39,266 nucleotides of DNA from a virus, in IMG/VR virus record IMGVR_UViG_3300032096_000021, positions 1 through 39,266 of that record; one strand, given 5' to 3'. The notes beneath the pieces are model-generated. The model was given only the letters and a program-made list of their open reading frames with translations, had not been told where the DNA came from and ran no database searches. This document shows positions 24,948 to 31,002 of this stretch, piece by piece (the first letter of the stretch is position 1; the number at the start of each line of letters is the position of its first letter). Made by a program: the position numbers and the translations under genes.

Positions 24948-25819
24948 TGCGCACCTCCCGCTGCTCGCAGCTCGGGCGGCACCCACCCAGCGCCGGAGTC
25001 AGGTCGGCCGGAGCCTGAGTCGATCGTGACGGGCTGGCGTCGGCCTGGCGGCCCGCCGTCCCCTCGTTTGCGCTTGGCGTACCACTCGGCCTTGAAGCCT
25101 TGCCACCCGGCAGCCATGGCCTCGGCTAGGCACTCGTCGGGCGAGTCGTGGCACTGGGCCACCTCGGCGGCGATCTGCTTCCAGGCGGTCGGCGTCAGGC
25201 GGCTGCCCTTCGCTCGGCGGTGGTCGAGGTAGTCGTGGGCAACCTCGGTGGTCAGGCCCGGCAGGTCAGCGACGAGGTCGGCGGGCTTGAGTGCCCTGGC
25301 CCGCTTCTGCTTGGCCGGCTTGTCGTCCGGCTGTGTTTCCGGCTCGGCGAGGTCACCGGGCGGATGCTCGGCGGAGTGTGCGGCGTGCGCTTGCCGCGCG
25401 CCCTGATCCACTCCTATCCCATCCTCTCCTCTCCTATCCTCTCCCTTCCTATCAGGGACGAATGATCGTCGAACGTTCGTCGAATGGTCGTCGATAGGCT
25501 CCGGGTACTTGGGTTCCTGCGGGCGGTCGATCTTCTGGTGATGCCAGCCCTTGACCTGAATGAAGCCTTTCCCATCAACCACATAACGCATGATTAGATC
25601 GTTCGTCGAAAGCTCGTCGACCAGTTCCTCGATCTCGGCCAACGTCATCTCGTCGGCCGGGAAAATCTCCGCCTTGAGCTGTTTGACCGAATCCGGGTGC
25701 CGACCGGCGTCATCGCAGAAATTCCACATGCCGACGAACAGCAAACGGGCATTCGCCGAACACTCGAGGACCTGTGCAGACGTCCAGAACTCCGGCTTGA
25801 TGCTGCGGATCCTTGGCAT
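24944..25819 (-). CDS. Phage replication initiator (lambda O-like position)
   Basis: 291 residues. The N-terminal winged-helix part starts RIRSIKPEFWTSAQVLECS and has ARLLFVGMWNFCDDAGR, typical of phage replication proteins of the O/DnaD-like group. A charged linker (RKGEDRRGEDG) and a DnaT/DnaD-like C-terminal part (LTPTAWKQIAAEVAQCHDSPDECLAEAM) follow. It should bind an origin and recruit the host replisome. 11-base repeats inside this gene are likely its binding sites. It precedes the DUF6475 gene, as O precedes P. Confidence 0.8.
   Translation of the reverse strand: MPRIRSIKPEFWTSAQVLECSANARLLFVGMWNFCDDAGRHPDSVKQLKAEIFPADEMTLAEIEELVDELSTNDLIMRYVVDGKGFIQVKGWHHQKIDRPQEPKYPEPIDDHSTNVRRSFVPDRKGEDRRGEDGIGVDQGARQAHAAHSAEHPPGDLAEPETQPDDKPAKQKRARALKPADLVADLPGLTTEVAHDYLDHRRAKGSRLTPTAWKQIAAEVAQCHDSPDECLAEAMAAGWQGFKAEWYAKRKRGDGGPPGRRQPVTIDSGSGRPDSGAGWVPPELRAAGGAQ
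25411..25620. repeat. Candidate replication origin: 11-base iterons and pyrimidine tract
   Basis: Inside the initiator gene TCGTCGA repeats at 25466, 25477 and 25488, each exactly 11 bases apart, and again at 25603 and 25614, also 11 apart. Eleven is one helical turn and not a multiple of three, so codon use does not explain it. To the left lies a tract of about 43 bases that is almost pure pyrimidine (25411-25453). Iterons inside an initiator gene are known from lambdoid phages; origin function is inferred. Confidence 0.5.
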
Positions 25820-26148
25820 CAGGAAGCCTCCTCTGAATCTTCAAACCAGCTCGTATCGACCAGTTCGCCGCTATCGTGCATGCGGACTGCCTCGCCCTTA
25901 TCGACGAGCCCCTTGATCTCGGAAAGGCTCACGAACTTGTCATGCCCCTGGTGGCAAGTCATGAACCCATAAGTGACCGTGTAGCCAGCCAGCTTTTCCA
26001 AGTCATCCATCGGCATGCACCGGCATCCAGCCCGGAAGCCGTAGTTCTCTTCTCCGCATTGATCGCAATGGGTGGCCTCGAACATCAAGACGTGCTCGTC
26101 AGGATTCAGTCCGAGTCGCTCTCCTGTAGAAAGATGCGCGTTGGTCAT
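25819..26148 (-). CDS. Cys-rich hypothetical protein (109 aa)
   Basis: 109 residues. CDQC at 28-31 and C-R-C at 43-45, with another Cys-His pair (CHQGH) later, suggest a zinc site. The rest is a mix of short strands and acidic helices. GGAGG precedes ATG 26148. It lies between the antirepressor and the replication initiator and overlaps both by one base. Could be a DNA-binding accessory protein; family not recognised. Confidence 0.65.
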   Translation of the reverse strand: MTNAHLSTGERLGLNPDEHVLMFEATHCDQCGEENYGFRAGCRCMPMDDLEKLAGYTVTYGFMTCHQGHDKFVSLSEIKGLVDKGEAVRMHDSGELVDTSWFEDSEEAS

Positions 26149-26852
26149 CAAGCCACCTCCCCTGCATGCTCCTCGGCCCACAGCCGCTGAATCCTCGCCA
26201 GGCCCTTGCCGGTGACCAGCGGGGTGATCGACCGGGTCAGGCCGGCACGCGGGTGCTCGAACTGCTTGGACAGCTTCACGTCCATCAGCCCGGCGTCGAT
26301 CTTGCTCTGGTACGGCTCGTTGCGGCGGGTGAGGAACCCGTGCTGGCGGAGGAACTTGAACAGGCGGTTCTGCCCGGTGCCGATGATCTTGGCCACCTCG
26401 CCGATCCGGATGGTCTCGTCGGACTCAATCACGCGGTTGGTGAACTCGACCGCCGGGCGGGCCTGCTCCAGCTCGCGCTCCTGCTGCTCGATCCGCTCTG
26501 CCTGGTCGGCGGCAAGGCGTAGGGCCTCGGCCATCGTCTGCGGGATCTGGTACGTCGGCGTGGCGGCCCCTGTCTCAAGGTCGAACCAGCGACGAATTAC
26601 CGCGGCCCGGCGCTTCACGTCGTAGCCAGTCACCAGCACCTCGGTGTGATAGCGGTCGAGAAGGAACTCGGACGTGTAACCACGCTGGTCCTGCTGCTCG
26701 GAGACATGACGCAAATCTGCGTCATCCCCCATCTGCTCGAGCATGGTGCGAATATCGCGGATCACGTCGCCATGACGCTTACCTGTCAGGCTCGCGATCT
26801 CGCGGCTGCTCATGGTCAGCTCGCCCGAATTGACAATCGATAGGTCTTGCAT
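26148..26852 (-). CDS. Rha-family / KilAC antirepressor
   Basis: 234 residues. N-terminal Rha domain (1-95): LTMSSREIASLTGKRHGDVIRDI and YHTEVLVTGYDVKRRAAVIRRW. After a coiled-coil linker the KilAC/ANT domain (about 130-230) shows IGEVAKIIGTGQNRLFKFLRQHGFL and LVTGKGLARIQRL. Such proteins act as phage antirepressors or regulators of late gene switching. ATG 26852 has GAGGTG upstream and matches the usual family start; an ATG at 26951 with GGGGAG would add 33 residues. A hairpin lies between these two starts. Confidence 0.83.
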   Translation of the reverse strand: MQDLSIVNSGELTMSSREIASLTGKRHGDVIRDIRTMLEQMGDDADLRHVSEQQDQRGYTSEFLLDRYHTEVLVTGYDVKRRAAVIRRWFDLETGAATPTYQIPQTMAEALRLAADQAERIEQQERELEQARPAVEFTNRVIESDETIRIGEVAKIIGTGQNRLFKFLRQHGFLTRRNEPYQSKIDAGLMDVKLSKQFEHPRAGLTRSITPLVTGKGLARIQRLWAEEHAGEVA

Positions 26853-26879
26853 AACAATCACCTCATCAGTTGATGGATG

Positions 26880-26921
26880 AGCCCGGCGAGGTGTTGACCG
26901 CACCGCTTGAGCCGGGCTTTT
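26880..26921 (+). terminator. Rho-independent-type hairpin read on the plus strand
   Basis: AGCCCGGC (26880-26887) pairs with GCCGGGCT (26911-26918), followed by TTTT at 26918-26921; inner GGTG/CACC pairs tighten the loop. In plus orientation it is a terminator, but all genes here run on the minus strand. On the minus-strand mRNA it becomes a hairpin in the leader just before the antirepressor start, preceded by AAAA. Confidence 0.5.
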
Positions 26922-26957
26922 CTGCGTCTGCTGTTCACGCGCCGCAGACATCGCGCA

Positions 26958-27389
26958 TCACTCCCCGAGATCCGGCATCACCATCGCAATGGCTGCCGTC
27001 TGCCTGGCCGTTATCGTCACCAGCACCGCCCCGCCCTTGCGCGGCTGGTCCCGGTGAACCCACGGGTGAATTCGAAAATGGGTGTCGTCGACCCCGATCG
27101 CGTCGGCGATGCCGTCACGCCCGCTCTTGAACGCGGCGATCAGGTTGTCGTCGTCACGGTGACGGCGATCCGGCGGGAAATACTCGATCCACAGGTCAAG
27201 GTGCCCGTGCTCGTCGGCGGCCTGCTGCAGGTCGGCCGGTGTGATCCCTTCCTCGAAGATCGCCGTTGCCGTGCGCAACCGGCACACCTGGCGATACTTG
27301 CGCGCCGCCGTGGCCTTCTTGGCCCAATGCCCGCGAGCGTTCGGTGAGCAAACCGCCGGTGGCCAGATCACCTCGACCGAGCAACGCAT
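26958..27389 (-). CDS. rusA: RusA Holliday-junction resolvase
   Basis: 143 residues. The RusA signature is clear: PPDRRHRDDDNLIAAFKSGRD with acidic residues D79 and D81 followed by N82, K88, and the second acidic site D101-D102 in AIGVDD. The enzyme resolves Holliday junctions as a dimer and would process recombination or replication intermediates before packaging. It precedes the antirepressor. An extra ~25 residues follow the RusA core. Confidence 0.88.
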   Translation of the reverse strand: MRCSVEVIWPPAVCSPNARGHWAKKATAARKYRQVCRLRTATAIFEEGITPADLQQAADEHGHLDLWIEYFPPDRRHRDDDNLIAAFKSGRDGIADAIGVDDTHFRIHPWVHRDQPRKGGAVLVTITARQTAAIAMVMPDLGE

Positions 27390-27634
27390 CAGGACTTCCG
27401 CCCCCGCGACTCGACGATGAAGTCGATCAACTCGTTGGAGGCGCCGAACCGGACGATAACCCTCCCCGCACCGTCGTACCGGCTGTATATACGGAACATC
27501 GCGGCCGGTTCTGGAAACCGCTCCCGAACTCGGTCGATCAGGTCCGGCTGGTTGCCAGAAAGGCGGTCGATCTCCCGCAGGGCGTCGAGAGCTGCTGTGT
27601 CATCTACCGAGAAGCGCAACTCAGCCATTCTCAT
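27389..27634 (-). CDS. Small hypothetical early protein (81 aa)
   Basis: 81 residues with beta-alpha-beta feel: LRFSVDDTAALDALREIDRL, FRIYSRYDGAGRVIVRFG, ELIDFIVESR. Start ATG 27634 lies within the end of the CII-like gene; ATG 27628 is an alternative. Its stop touches the RusA start. It may be a small regulator or recombination accessory protein; no family recognised. Confidence 0.62.
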   Translation of the reverse strand: MRMAELRFSVDDTAALDALREIDRLSGNQPDLIDRVRERFPEPAAMFRIYSRYDGAGRVIVRFGASNELIDFIVESRGRKS

Positions 27635-28007
27635 GTCGCTCCATCTTCTTGAGCAGCGAAGCGAAATCGTTCTTCGCCTCGATGAACTCGCGCTGCAAAC
27701 GGGCCCGCTCGTCCTCCGGATCGACCGGCTGCGGCTCCTGGTAGTTGGCCGCGGAGCACAGAAAATCCATCGGCGTGTGGACGCCGCGCTCGCGCCCCAT
27801 CTGGATCAACAGCACGATCTCCTCGAGCGATAATTTCTCCGCCCGGCCATCGTCCAGGCAGTGGTTGAGATCGAGCGCCGCACGCTCAGGCTTCTTGCTC
27901 GGCCACAGCGTCGAGGCAACCCGCTTCGGCCCGCCACACGCGAACACGACAGCCTTCAACGCCTCGCTGAACGACTCGACCCACAGCGGAATCTGGTCCT
28001 GTCTCAT
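27621..28007 (-). CDS. CII-like phage regulatory protein
   Basis: 128 residues. The first ~90 residues, with SEALKAVVFACGGPKRVASTLWP, DLNHCLDDGRAEKLSLEEIVLLIQMGRERG and VHTPMDFLC, match small helical HTH proteins that hold the cII position in many proteobacterial phages and are thought to bind DNA. The tail is a charged helix. It follows cro and the terminator, as cII does in lambda, with an endonuclease gene inserted between. ATG 28007 overlaps the endonuclease stop (ATGA). Confidence 0.68.
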   Translation of the reverse strand: MRQDQIPLWVESFSEALKAVVFACGGPKRVASTLWPSKKPERAALDLNHCLDDGRAEKLSLEEIVLLIQMGRERGVHTPMDFLCSAANYQEPQPVDPEDERARLQREFIEAKNDFASLLKKMERHENG

Positions 28008-28492
28008 GATTCGACCTCCATTGCCGGGTGCGCGTATTCGCCACGCAGCTTCCTAGCGGCCCTCTTGTAAGCAAGGGCTGCCGCGCGCTCTGAGTGGAAT
28101 ACGCCAAGGTGGTATTTGCGCCCGTTCTGCCAGATCGTGGCGCGCCACTTGTTCCTGGCTTTCTGTACGCCCTTGAACCTGGAATCCTTCTTTCTCCCTC
28201 TCGGGGCCCTGCTGTTCCATGAGTTCTGCTGGCTTGTGACGATCCGAAGGTTCTTCCGCCGGTTATCCAGGGTGTCCCCATTGATGTGGTCAACGACCCT
28301 CTTGTCTCCCGGCTCAAGGCCAGCGATAAGGCGGTGCATCCGCACGCGGCGGCATTCGACGGTCGTAATCGCGTATGGATAGTTCAGCGTCAGGCCGGAC
28401 AGCGAGCAGCACCAGGTCAGCCCCTTGACCAGATCGAAATCCTCGTCATCGACGATGGCCACATAGCCCTTCGTGAGCGCTATCTCTTTCAC
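28004..28492 (-). CDS. HNH homing endonuclease with AP2 domain
   Basis: 162 residues. HNH core at about 50-95: RMHRLIAG, H69 in VVDHINGDTLDNRRKNLRIV, with conserved Asn at 71, 77 and 81. A C-terminal AP2 DNA-binding domain (about 103-152) has FKGVQKARNKWRATI and YHLGVFHSERAAALAYKRAA. This is a free-standing homing endonuclease, a selfish gene that cuts alleles lacking it. GTG 28492 is preceded by GAGG. It sits directly after the cro terminator and supplies the ribosome site of the CII-like gene, so it is neatly embedded. Confidence 0.88.
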   Translation of the reverse strand: MKEIALTKGYVAIVDDEDFDLVKGLTWCCSLSGLTLNYPYAITTVECRRVRMHRLIAGLEPGDKRVVDHINGDTLDNRRKNLRIVTSQQNSWNSRAPRGRKKDSRFKGVQKARNKWRATIWQNGRKYHLGVFHSERAAALAYKRAARKLRGEYAHPAMEVES

Positions 28493-28548
28493 TGCTTACC
28501 TCGTGATCCGTGGTCGAGGGATGGATAGGTATGCCCTCGTGGAGCTAC

Positions 28549-28579
28549 AAAAAAAGGAGGCGCTCACGCGGAGGCCTCC
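28549..28579 (-). terminator. Rho-independent terminator after cro (tR1-like)
   Basis: On the minus strand GGAGGC (28579-28574) pairs with GCCTCC (28561-28556) and is followed by seven T (28555-28549). The hairpin overlaps the last codons of the cro-like gene. It would limit transcription of all downstream leftward genes unless read through, the same logic as lambda tR1. Confidence 0.75.
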
Positions 28580-28836
28580 TGGGGCAGGCCGCGGAGTTCT
28601 GCCGGCAGGCCGTCTTCCGGGTGCCGATAGATGTCCGGGCGCAAGCTGTGGGGCGTGACTTTCCAGCCGGTGGCTCGGGAAACCGCAATGGCGAACCCTT
28701 GCGACACCTGTCCACGCGCACGCCAGTTGATTACTAGCTGCGGACTGGCCTGCATGTCCGGCTCGAGTTCAGTGATCCGACTCGCCAGTGCGGTAGGCCC
28801 GCCAGCAACGCTTATTGCTCGAGAGATTGCGTTCAT
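28564..28836 (-). CDS. Cro-like / YdaS-type repressor
   Basis: 90 residues. The HTH pattern AISRAISVAGGPTALASRI, then SPQLVINWRARGQVSQ, FAIAVSRATGWKVTPHSLRPDIY is typical of the YdaS/Cro-like family (Gln/Asn-Trp in the recognition helix). It is transcribed away from cI. No ribosome binding site precedes ATG 28836; the proposed promoter places the transcript start within one or two bases of it, so it is probably leaderless. Expected to bind the operators at 28848-28931 and favour lytic growth. Confidence 0.8.
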   Translation of the reverse strand: MNAISRAISVAGGPTALASRITELEPDMQASPQLVINWRARGQVSQGFAIAVSRATGWKVTPHSLRPDIYRHPEDGLPAELRGLPQEASA

Positions 28837-28872
28837 GACGATAAAGGTACACATGGCGTGTAGTTCAGTCAA
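28837..28872 (-). promoter_or_regulatory. Leftward early promoter (PR-like) for cro
   Basis: Minus strand: -35 TTGACT (28872-28867), 17-base spacer, -10 TACCTT (28849-28844). Predicted start is at 28837, one base before the cro ATG. Operator 28848-28862 fills the spacer and part of the -10. The -35 is good, the -10 is weak (3 of 6). Confidence 0.55.
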
Positions 28873-28931
28873 CAACCGTCTCCACGCGGCGTTCATTGCG
28901 GGCACAGCTCCGGCAGTAAACAATGCGTGTA
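28848..28931. promoter_or_regulatory. Operator cluster OR-like (three near-palindromes)
   Basis: Three 15-base sites: TACACATGGCGTGTA (28848-28862), TCCACGCGGCGTTCA (28881-28895) and TACACGCATTGTTTA on the minus strand (28931-28917). They share TACAC-N5-GTKTA and lie 33-36 bases apart. The first covers the cro promoter and the third covers the cI start, as repressor sites should. The first and third fit best; the second has two mismatches in the arms. Confidence 0.65.
28896..28931 (+). promoter_or_regulatory. Repressor maintenance promoter (PRM-like)
   Basis: Plus strand: TTGCGG (28896-28901), 17-base spacer, AACAAT (28919-28924). The expected start is 28931, exactly the A of the cI ATG, so the transcript would be leaderless as lambda cI is from PRM. 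The weak -35 fits a promoter needing activation. Confidence 0.45.
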
Positions 28932-29596
28932 TGGAGCCAATAGAACGCACAAAGCAGGTCCTCGACGAACTCGGATGGAGCTGGGCAAAGCTCGCAAGGG
29001 AGCTCGACACGAACGACCAGCGCTTATACAACTGGAGGCAGAGGGGTCTCCCAGAAGGTGAGGCGCATCGCGTCGCCAAAGCGCTGGGCGTTTCCACCGA
29101 TTGGCTCCTGACGGGAGAAGGTCCGAAACGGTTTTCCGGGAAGATGGACGCAAGCCTTGCTTCAATCGAGCCCAAGGTAGACGCCAACGTGTCAGACGGA
29201 CCTGAGATCAAGGGCAAGGTGCCGCTCATCTCGTGGGTGCAAGCAGGAAGCGCGCAGGAGGCGATTGATTTGTTCCAACCAGGAGTGGCCGATGAGTGGG
29301 TGCCAACATCGGCACCGATCCGCGAACACACCTACGCCCTACGGATCGAGGGCGACAGCATGTCCCCGAAGTTCCAGCCCGGGATGCAGATCATCGTCGA
29401 GCCGGACATGCCCTATGAGAATGGCAGCTACGTGATCGCCAAGAACCAGGAAGGCGAGACCACGTTCAAGCGCCTGGTAAAGGACGCCGGCGTGTGGCTG
29501 TTGAAGCCGGAGAACAGCCAGTACCCGACGCTGCGGCTTGATGACGGGTACAACATCATCGGCGTGGTCCGGCGGGCAGAGATCGTGCTGTGCTAG
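28931..29596 (+). CDS. cI: CI-type repressor, HTH plus S24 (LexA-like) domain
   Basis: 221 residues. The N-terminal CI HTH (about 1-65: RTKQVLDELGWSWAKLAREL, NDQRLYNWRQRG, KALGVSTDWLLTGEG) is joined to a peptidase S24 domain. Self-cleavage site A105-G106 (WVQAGSAQE), serine S143 (EGDSMSP) and lysine K180 (ETTFKRLV) are all present, so RecA-stimulated cleavage and SOS induction are expected. It maintains lysogeny by binding operators at 28848-28931 and 30272-30307. The ATG has no ribosome site and coincides with the predicted transcript start. Confidence 0.92.
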   Translation: MEPIERTKQVLDELGWSWAKLARELDTNDQRLYNWRQRGLPEGEAHRVAKALGVSTDWLLTGEGPKRFSGKMDASLASIEPKVDANVSDGPEIKGKVPLISWVQAGSAQEAIDLFQPGVADEWVPTSAPIREHTYALRIEGDSMSPKFQPGMQIIVEPDMPYENGSYVIAKNQEGETTFKRLVKDAGVWLLKPENSQYPTLRLDDGYNIIGVVRRAEIVLC

Positions 29597-29630
29597 TTTG
29601 ACTGTATCGACAAGATGCCAAGGAGGCGCC

Positions 29631-30209
29631 ATGAACGCGACGAGGAAGCTCTGCCCGAAATGCGGGTACGAGCGAACGGCCGAAGACGACCAGACCACCC
29701 CACCCGAACAGTGCCCGAACTGCGGGGTGATTTACGAGAAGGCGTTACGCGCGAAGTCTAGCCCCGCTGGAAAACGCGAATCTGGCCCGATCACCCAAGC
29801 GGTTGCCTCGATCCTTATGGTGGTTGTATTTGTGATCGCTGCCGCCTCTTTGTTCTCTGATGATGGAGCCGACGCCACCACTTTGCCAACGAGCAGCGCT
29901 GGATTCGACGAAGTGGATGACGAGGTTGGGTGCGGGAGCGATTACAGCGACGAGAAGCGCGCCGACATATTCCGGGCTCGATACCAGGACCACTGGATGA
30001 CTTGGCCTGGAACAGTGGTCTCGTCGGACAACGGAGAAGTCGATATTGATGCCGGTGCGCTAGGCATGTCCGACCTCGACGTTGAGCTATCCGACCCAGA
30101 CGAAGGCTATGACCTGATTGATGGGGAAGAGGTTGTCATCCGGTTCGTGATGCGCAAACCGGGCGGTTGCTTTATCCCTTTCAGGGGCGACATGGCGTCC
30201 ATTCAGTAG
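29631..30209 (+). CDS. Zinc-ribbon membrane protein beside cI
   Basis: 192 residues. CPKC at 8-11 and CPNC at 28-31 form a zinc ribbon, then a Lys/Arg-rich linker, one membrane segment (about 57-77, ASILMVVVFVIAAASLF) and an outer domain of ~115 residues. The last part (WPGTVVSSDNGEVDIDAGALG to DGEEVVIRFVM) resembles an OB-like fold. AGGAGG precedes ATG 29631. It follows cI on the same strand and is closed by the terminator at 30236, so it is probably expressed in the lysogen. Exclusion or lysogenic conversion is plausible; not recognised as a named system. Confidence 0.75.
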   Translation: MNATRKLCPKCGYERTAEDDQTTPPEQCPNCGVIYEKALRAKSSPAGKRESGPITQAVASILMVVVFVIAAASLFSDDGADATTLPTSSAGFDEVDDEVGCGSDYSDEKRADIFRARYQDHWMTWPGTVVSSDNGEVDIDAGALGMSDLDVELSDPDEGYDLIDGEEVVIRFVMRKPGGCFIPFRGDMASIQ

Positions 30210-30235
30210 GCAAACACATTACGGTTCGACACCCG

Positions 30236-30261
30236 GCCCCGCCAAGCGCGGGGCTTTTTTT
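30236..30261 (+). terminator. Rho-independent terminator after the cI operon
   Basis: GCCCCGC (30236-30242) pairs with GCGGGGC (30248-30254), 5-base loop, then seven T (30255-30261). It separates the lysogeny operon from the early rightward promoter that starts 22 bases later. Confidence 0.9.
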
Positions 30262-30271
30262 GTCTTGAAAC

Positions 30272-30307
30272 TACACACGGTGTTGACACAGGTACACGTG
30301 GCGTTTA
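30272..30307. promoter_or_regulatory. Operator pair OL-like
   Basis: TACACACGGTGTTGA (30272-30286) and TACACGTGGCGTTTA (30293-30307) match the sites near cI and are 21 bases apart. The first covers the -35 and the second the spacer and -10 of the early rightward promoter, so CI would silence the whole rightward operon. Confidence 0.7.
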
Positions 30308-30318
30308 TTGTTCACCCA
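30283..30318 (+). promoter_or_regulatory. Early rightward promoter (PL-like)
   Basis: Perfect -35 TTGACA (30283-30288), 17-base spacer, -10 TATTGT (30306-30311, 4 of 6). Start near 30318, about 33 bases before the first ATG. Both flanking operators overlap it. It would drive recombination, excision and integrase genes to the right end. Confidence 0.75.
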
Positions 30319-30350
30319 TCGCCACAAAACACAGCACCACGAGGCAACCC

Positions 30351-30626
30351 ATGACCACCCACACCGACCACTGGAACGCATCCGGCAAAGCCGCCCTCGA
30401 CAAACAAGGCCGCCGCGCACTGGCGGCAATCTCCAAGCCGGAGGAAGACATGAGCAACGAACACGAACAGCACTCGTCAGCCAACATCGCCCAAGTCGCC
30501 ATGCAGCGACTCAGCGAGATCCAGCCGTCGGCGCAAACCGACCGGAGCCTGGTTGAAGCGATGAACCACCTGAGCAAAGCCCGACAAATGATCGAGACGG
30601 AACTCGCCAGCCGTGGCGACAAGTAA
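30351..30626 (+). CDS. First early rightward protein (91 aa)
   Basis: 91 hydrophilic residues, mostly helical (IAQVAMQRLSEIQ, LVEAMNHLSKARQMIETELA). It is not Arg-rich like lambda N, so an N-like role is not evident. GAGG precedes ATG 30351; ATG 30450 has a better GGAGG and would give a 58-residue protein. First gene of the operon, so produced earliest after induction. Function unknown. Confidence 0.6.
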   Translation: MTTHTDHWNASGKAALDKQGRRALAAISKPEEDMSNEHEQHSSANIAQVAMQRLSEIQPSAQTDRSLVEAMNHLSKARQMIETELASRGDK

Positions 30627-31002
30627 CCACCCCAGCGGACGGTGGGGCTAATAACCGCCGCAGCCGGGGCCGGACTCCCTCGCTACGGCGATCCTTCATC
30701 ACCGGTGACCCGACCGCCTAGCCCACGTAACGGGCTCGACTGGCAGCCGTTAGTTGCCCCTCATCGGGGAGTAGTTTGAACGCCTCATCAGCGAATCAAG
30801 TAGCCACGACGGGGAGCCACTAGATGGCGAGACCACTCCACCGATGCGGTGAAGCTCTCTGGCGAGAGCAGCCACGGCAGTAGTCGCGCGCAACGCTGCC
30901 ACGGACGGGGCCGAGTTCGAATCCGGCCACCGCATCCCCATCCGAGAGCGCTTGCCTGCATCGAGCGCTCCCTGATGGGACAAACAACCAGGAGGACGAC
31001 AG
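30627..31002 (+). other. 376-base non-coding, highly structured stretch
   Basis: No convincing reading frame on either strand, in an operon that elsewhere has almost no gaps. It contains several hairpins in plus orientation: CCACC/GGTGG near 30627-30645, AGCCC/GGGCT (30720-30736), CCCC/GGGG near 30757-30769, a tRNA-like fold (30843-30940) and GAGCGCT/AGCGCTC (30946-30970). None has a T-run, so they are not simple terminators. It may be a structured leader, an antitermination RNA or a processed small RNA. Confidence 0.6.
30843..30940 (+). ncRNA. tRNA-like RNA without a normal anticodon arm
   Basis: GATGCGGT (30843-30850) pairs with ACCGCATC (30929-30936), then C and encoded CCA (30938-30940). 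A 6-bp D-like stem GCTCTC/GAGAGC has loop TGGC. The T arm GGCCG/CGGCC holds GTTCGAATC with one bulged A. An 8-bp acceptor, 5-bp T stem and 6-bp D stem are the proportions of bacterial tRNA-Sec. The 39 bases between D and T arms form one hairpin GGCAG/CTGCC with a 15-base loop; no 5-7-5 anticodon arm exists. It could be a decayed tRNA or a purpose-built mimic. Confidence 0.5.

Noticed and set aside
25411-25460. CRISPR or microsatellite in the CTCCT-rich tract
   Set aside because: It codes for the charged linker of the initiator, has no repeat-spacer pattern, and such linkers are common in the family.
30236-30261. Operator-like pairing in the GC-rich hairpin
   Set aside because: The seven-T run makes it a plain terminator; no match to the operator consensus.
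30755-30840. yybP-ykoY-like (manganese) riboswitch, from GGGGAGTAG and a later GCGAGACC
   Set aside because: Only short motif resemblance; the stems between the loops do not pair as in that class, and no metal transporter gene follows.
30843-30940. A normal functional tRNA
   Set aside because: Acceptor, D and T arms are present but no 5-7-5 anticodon arm can be formed, so a decoding tRNA is not supported.
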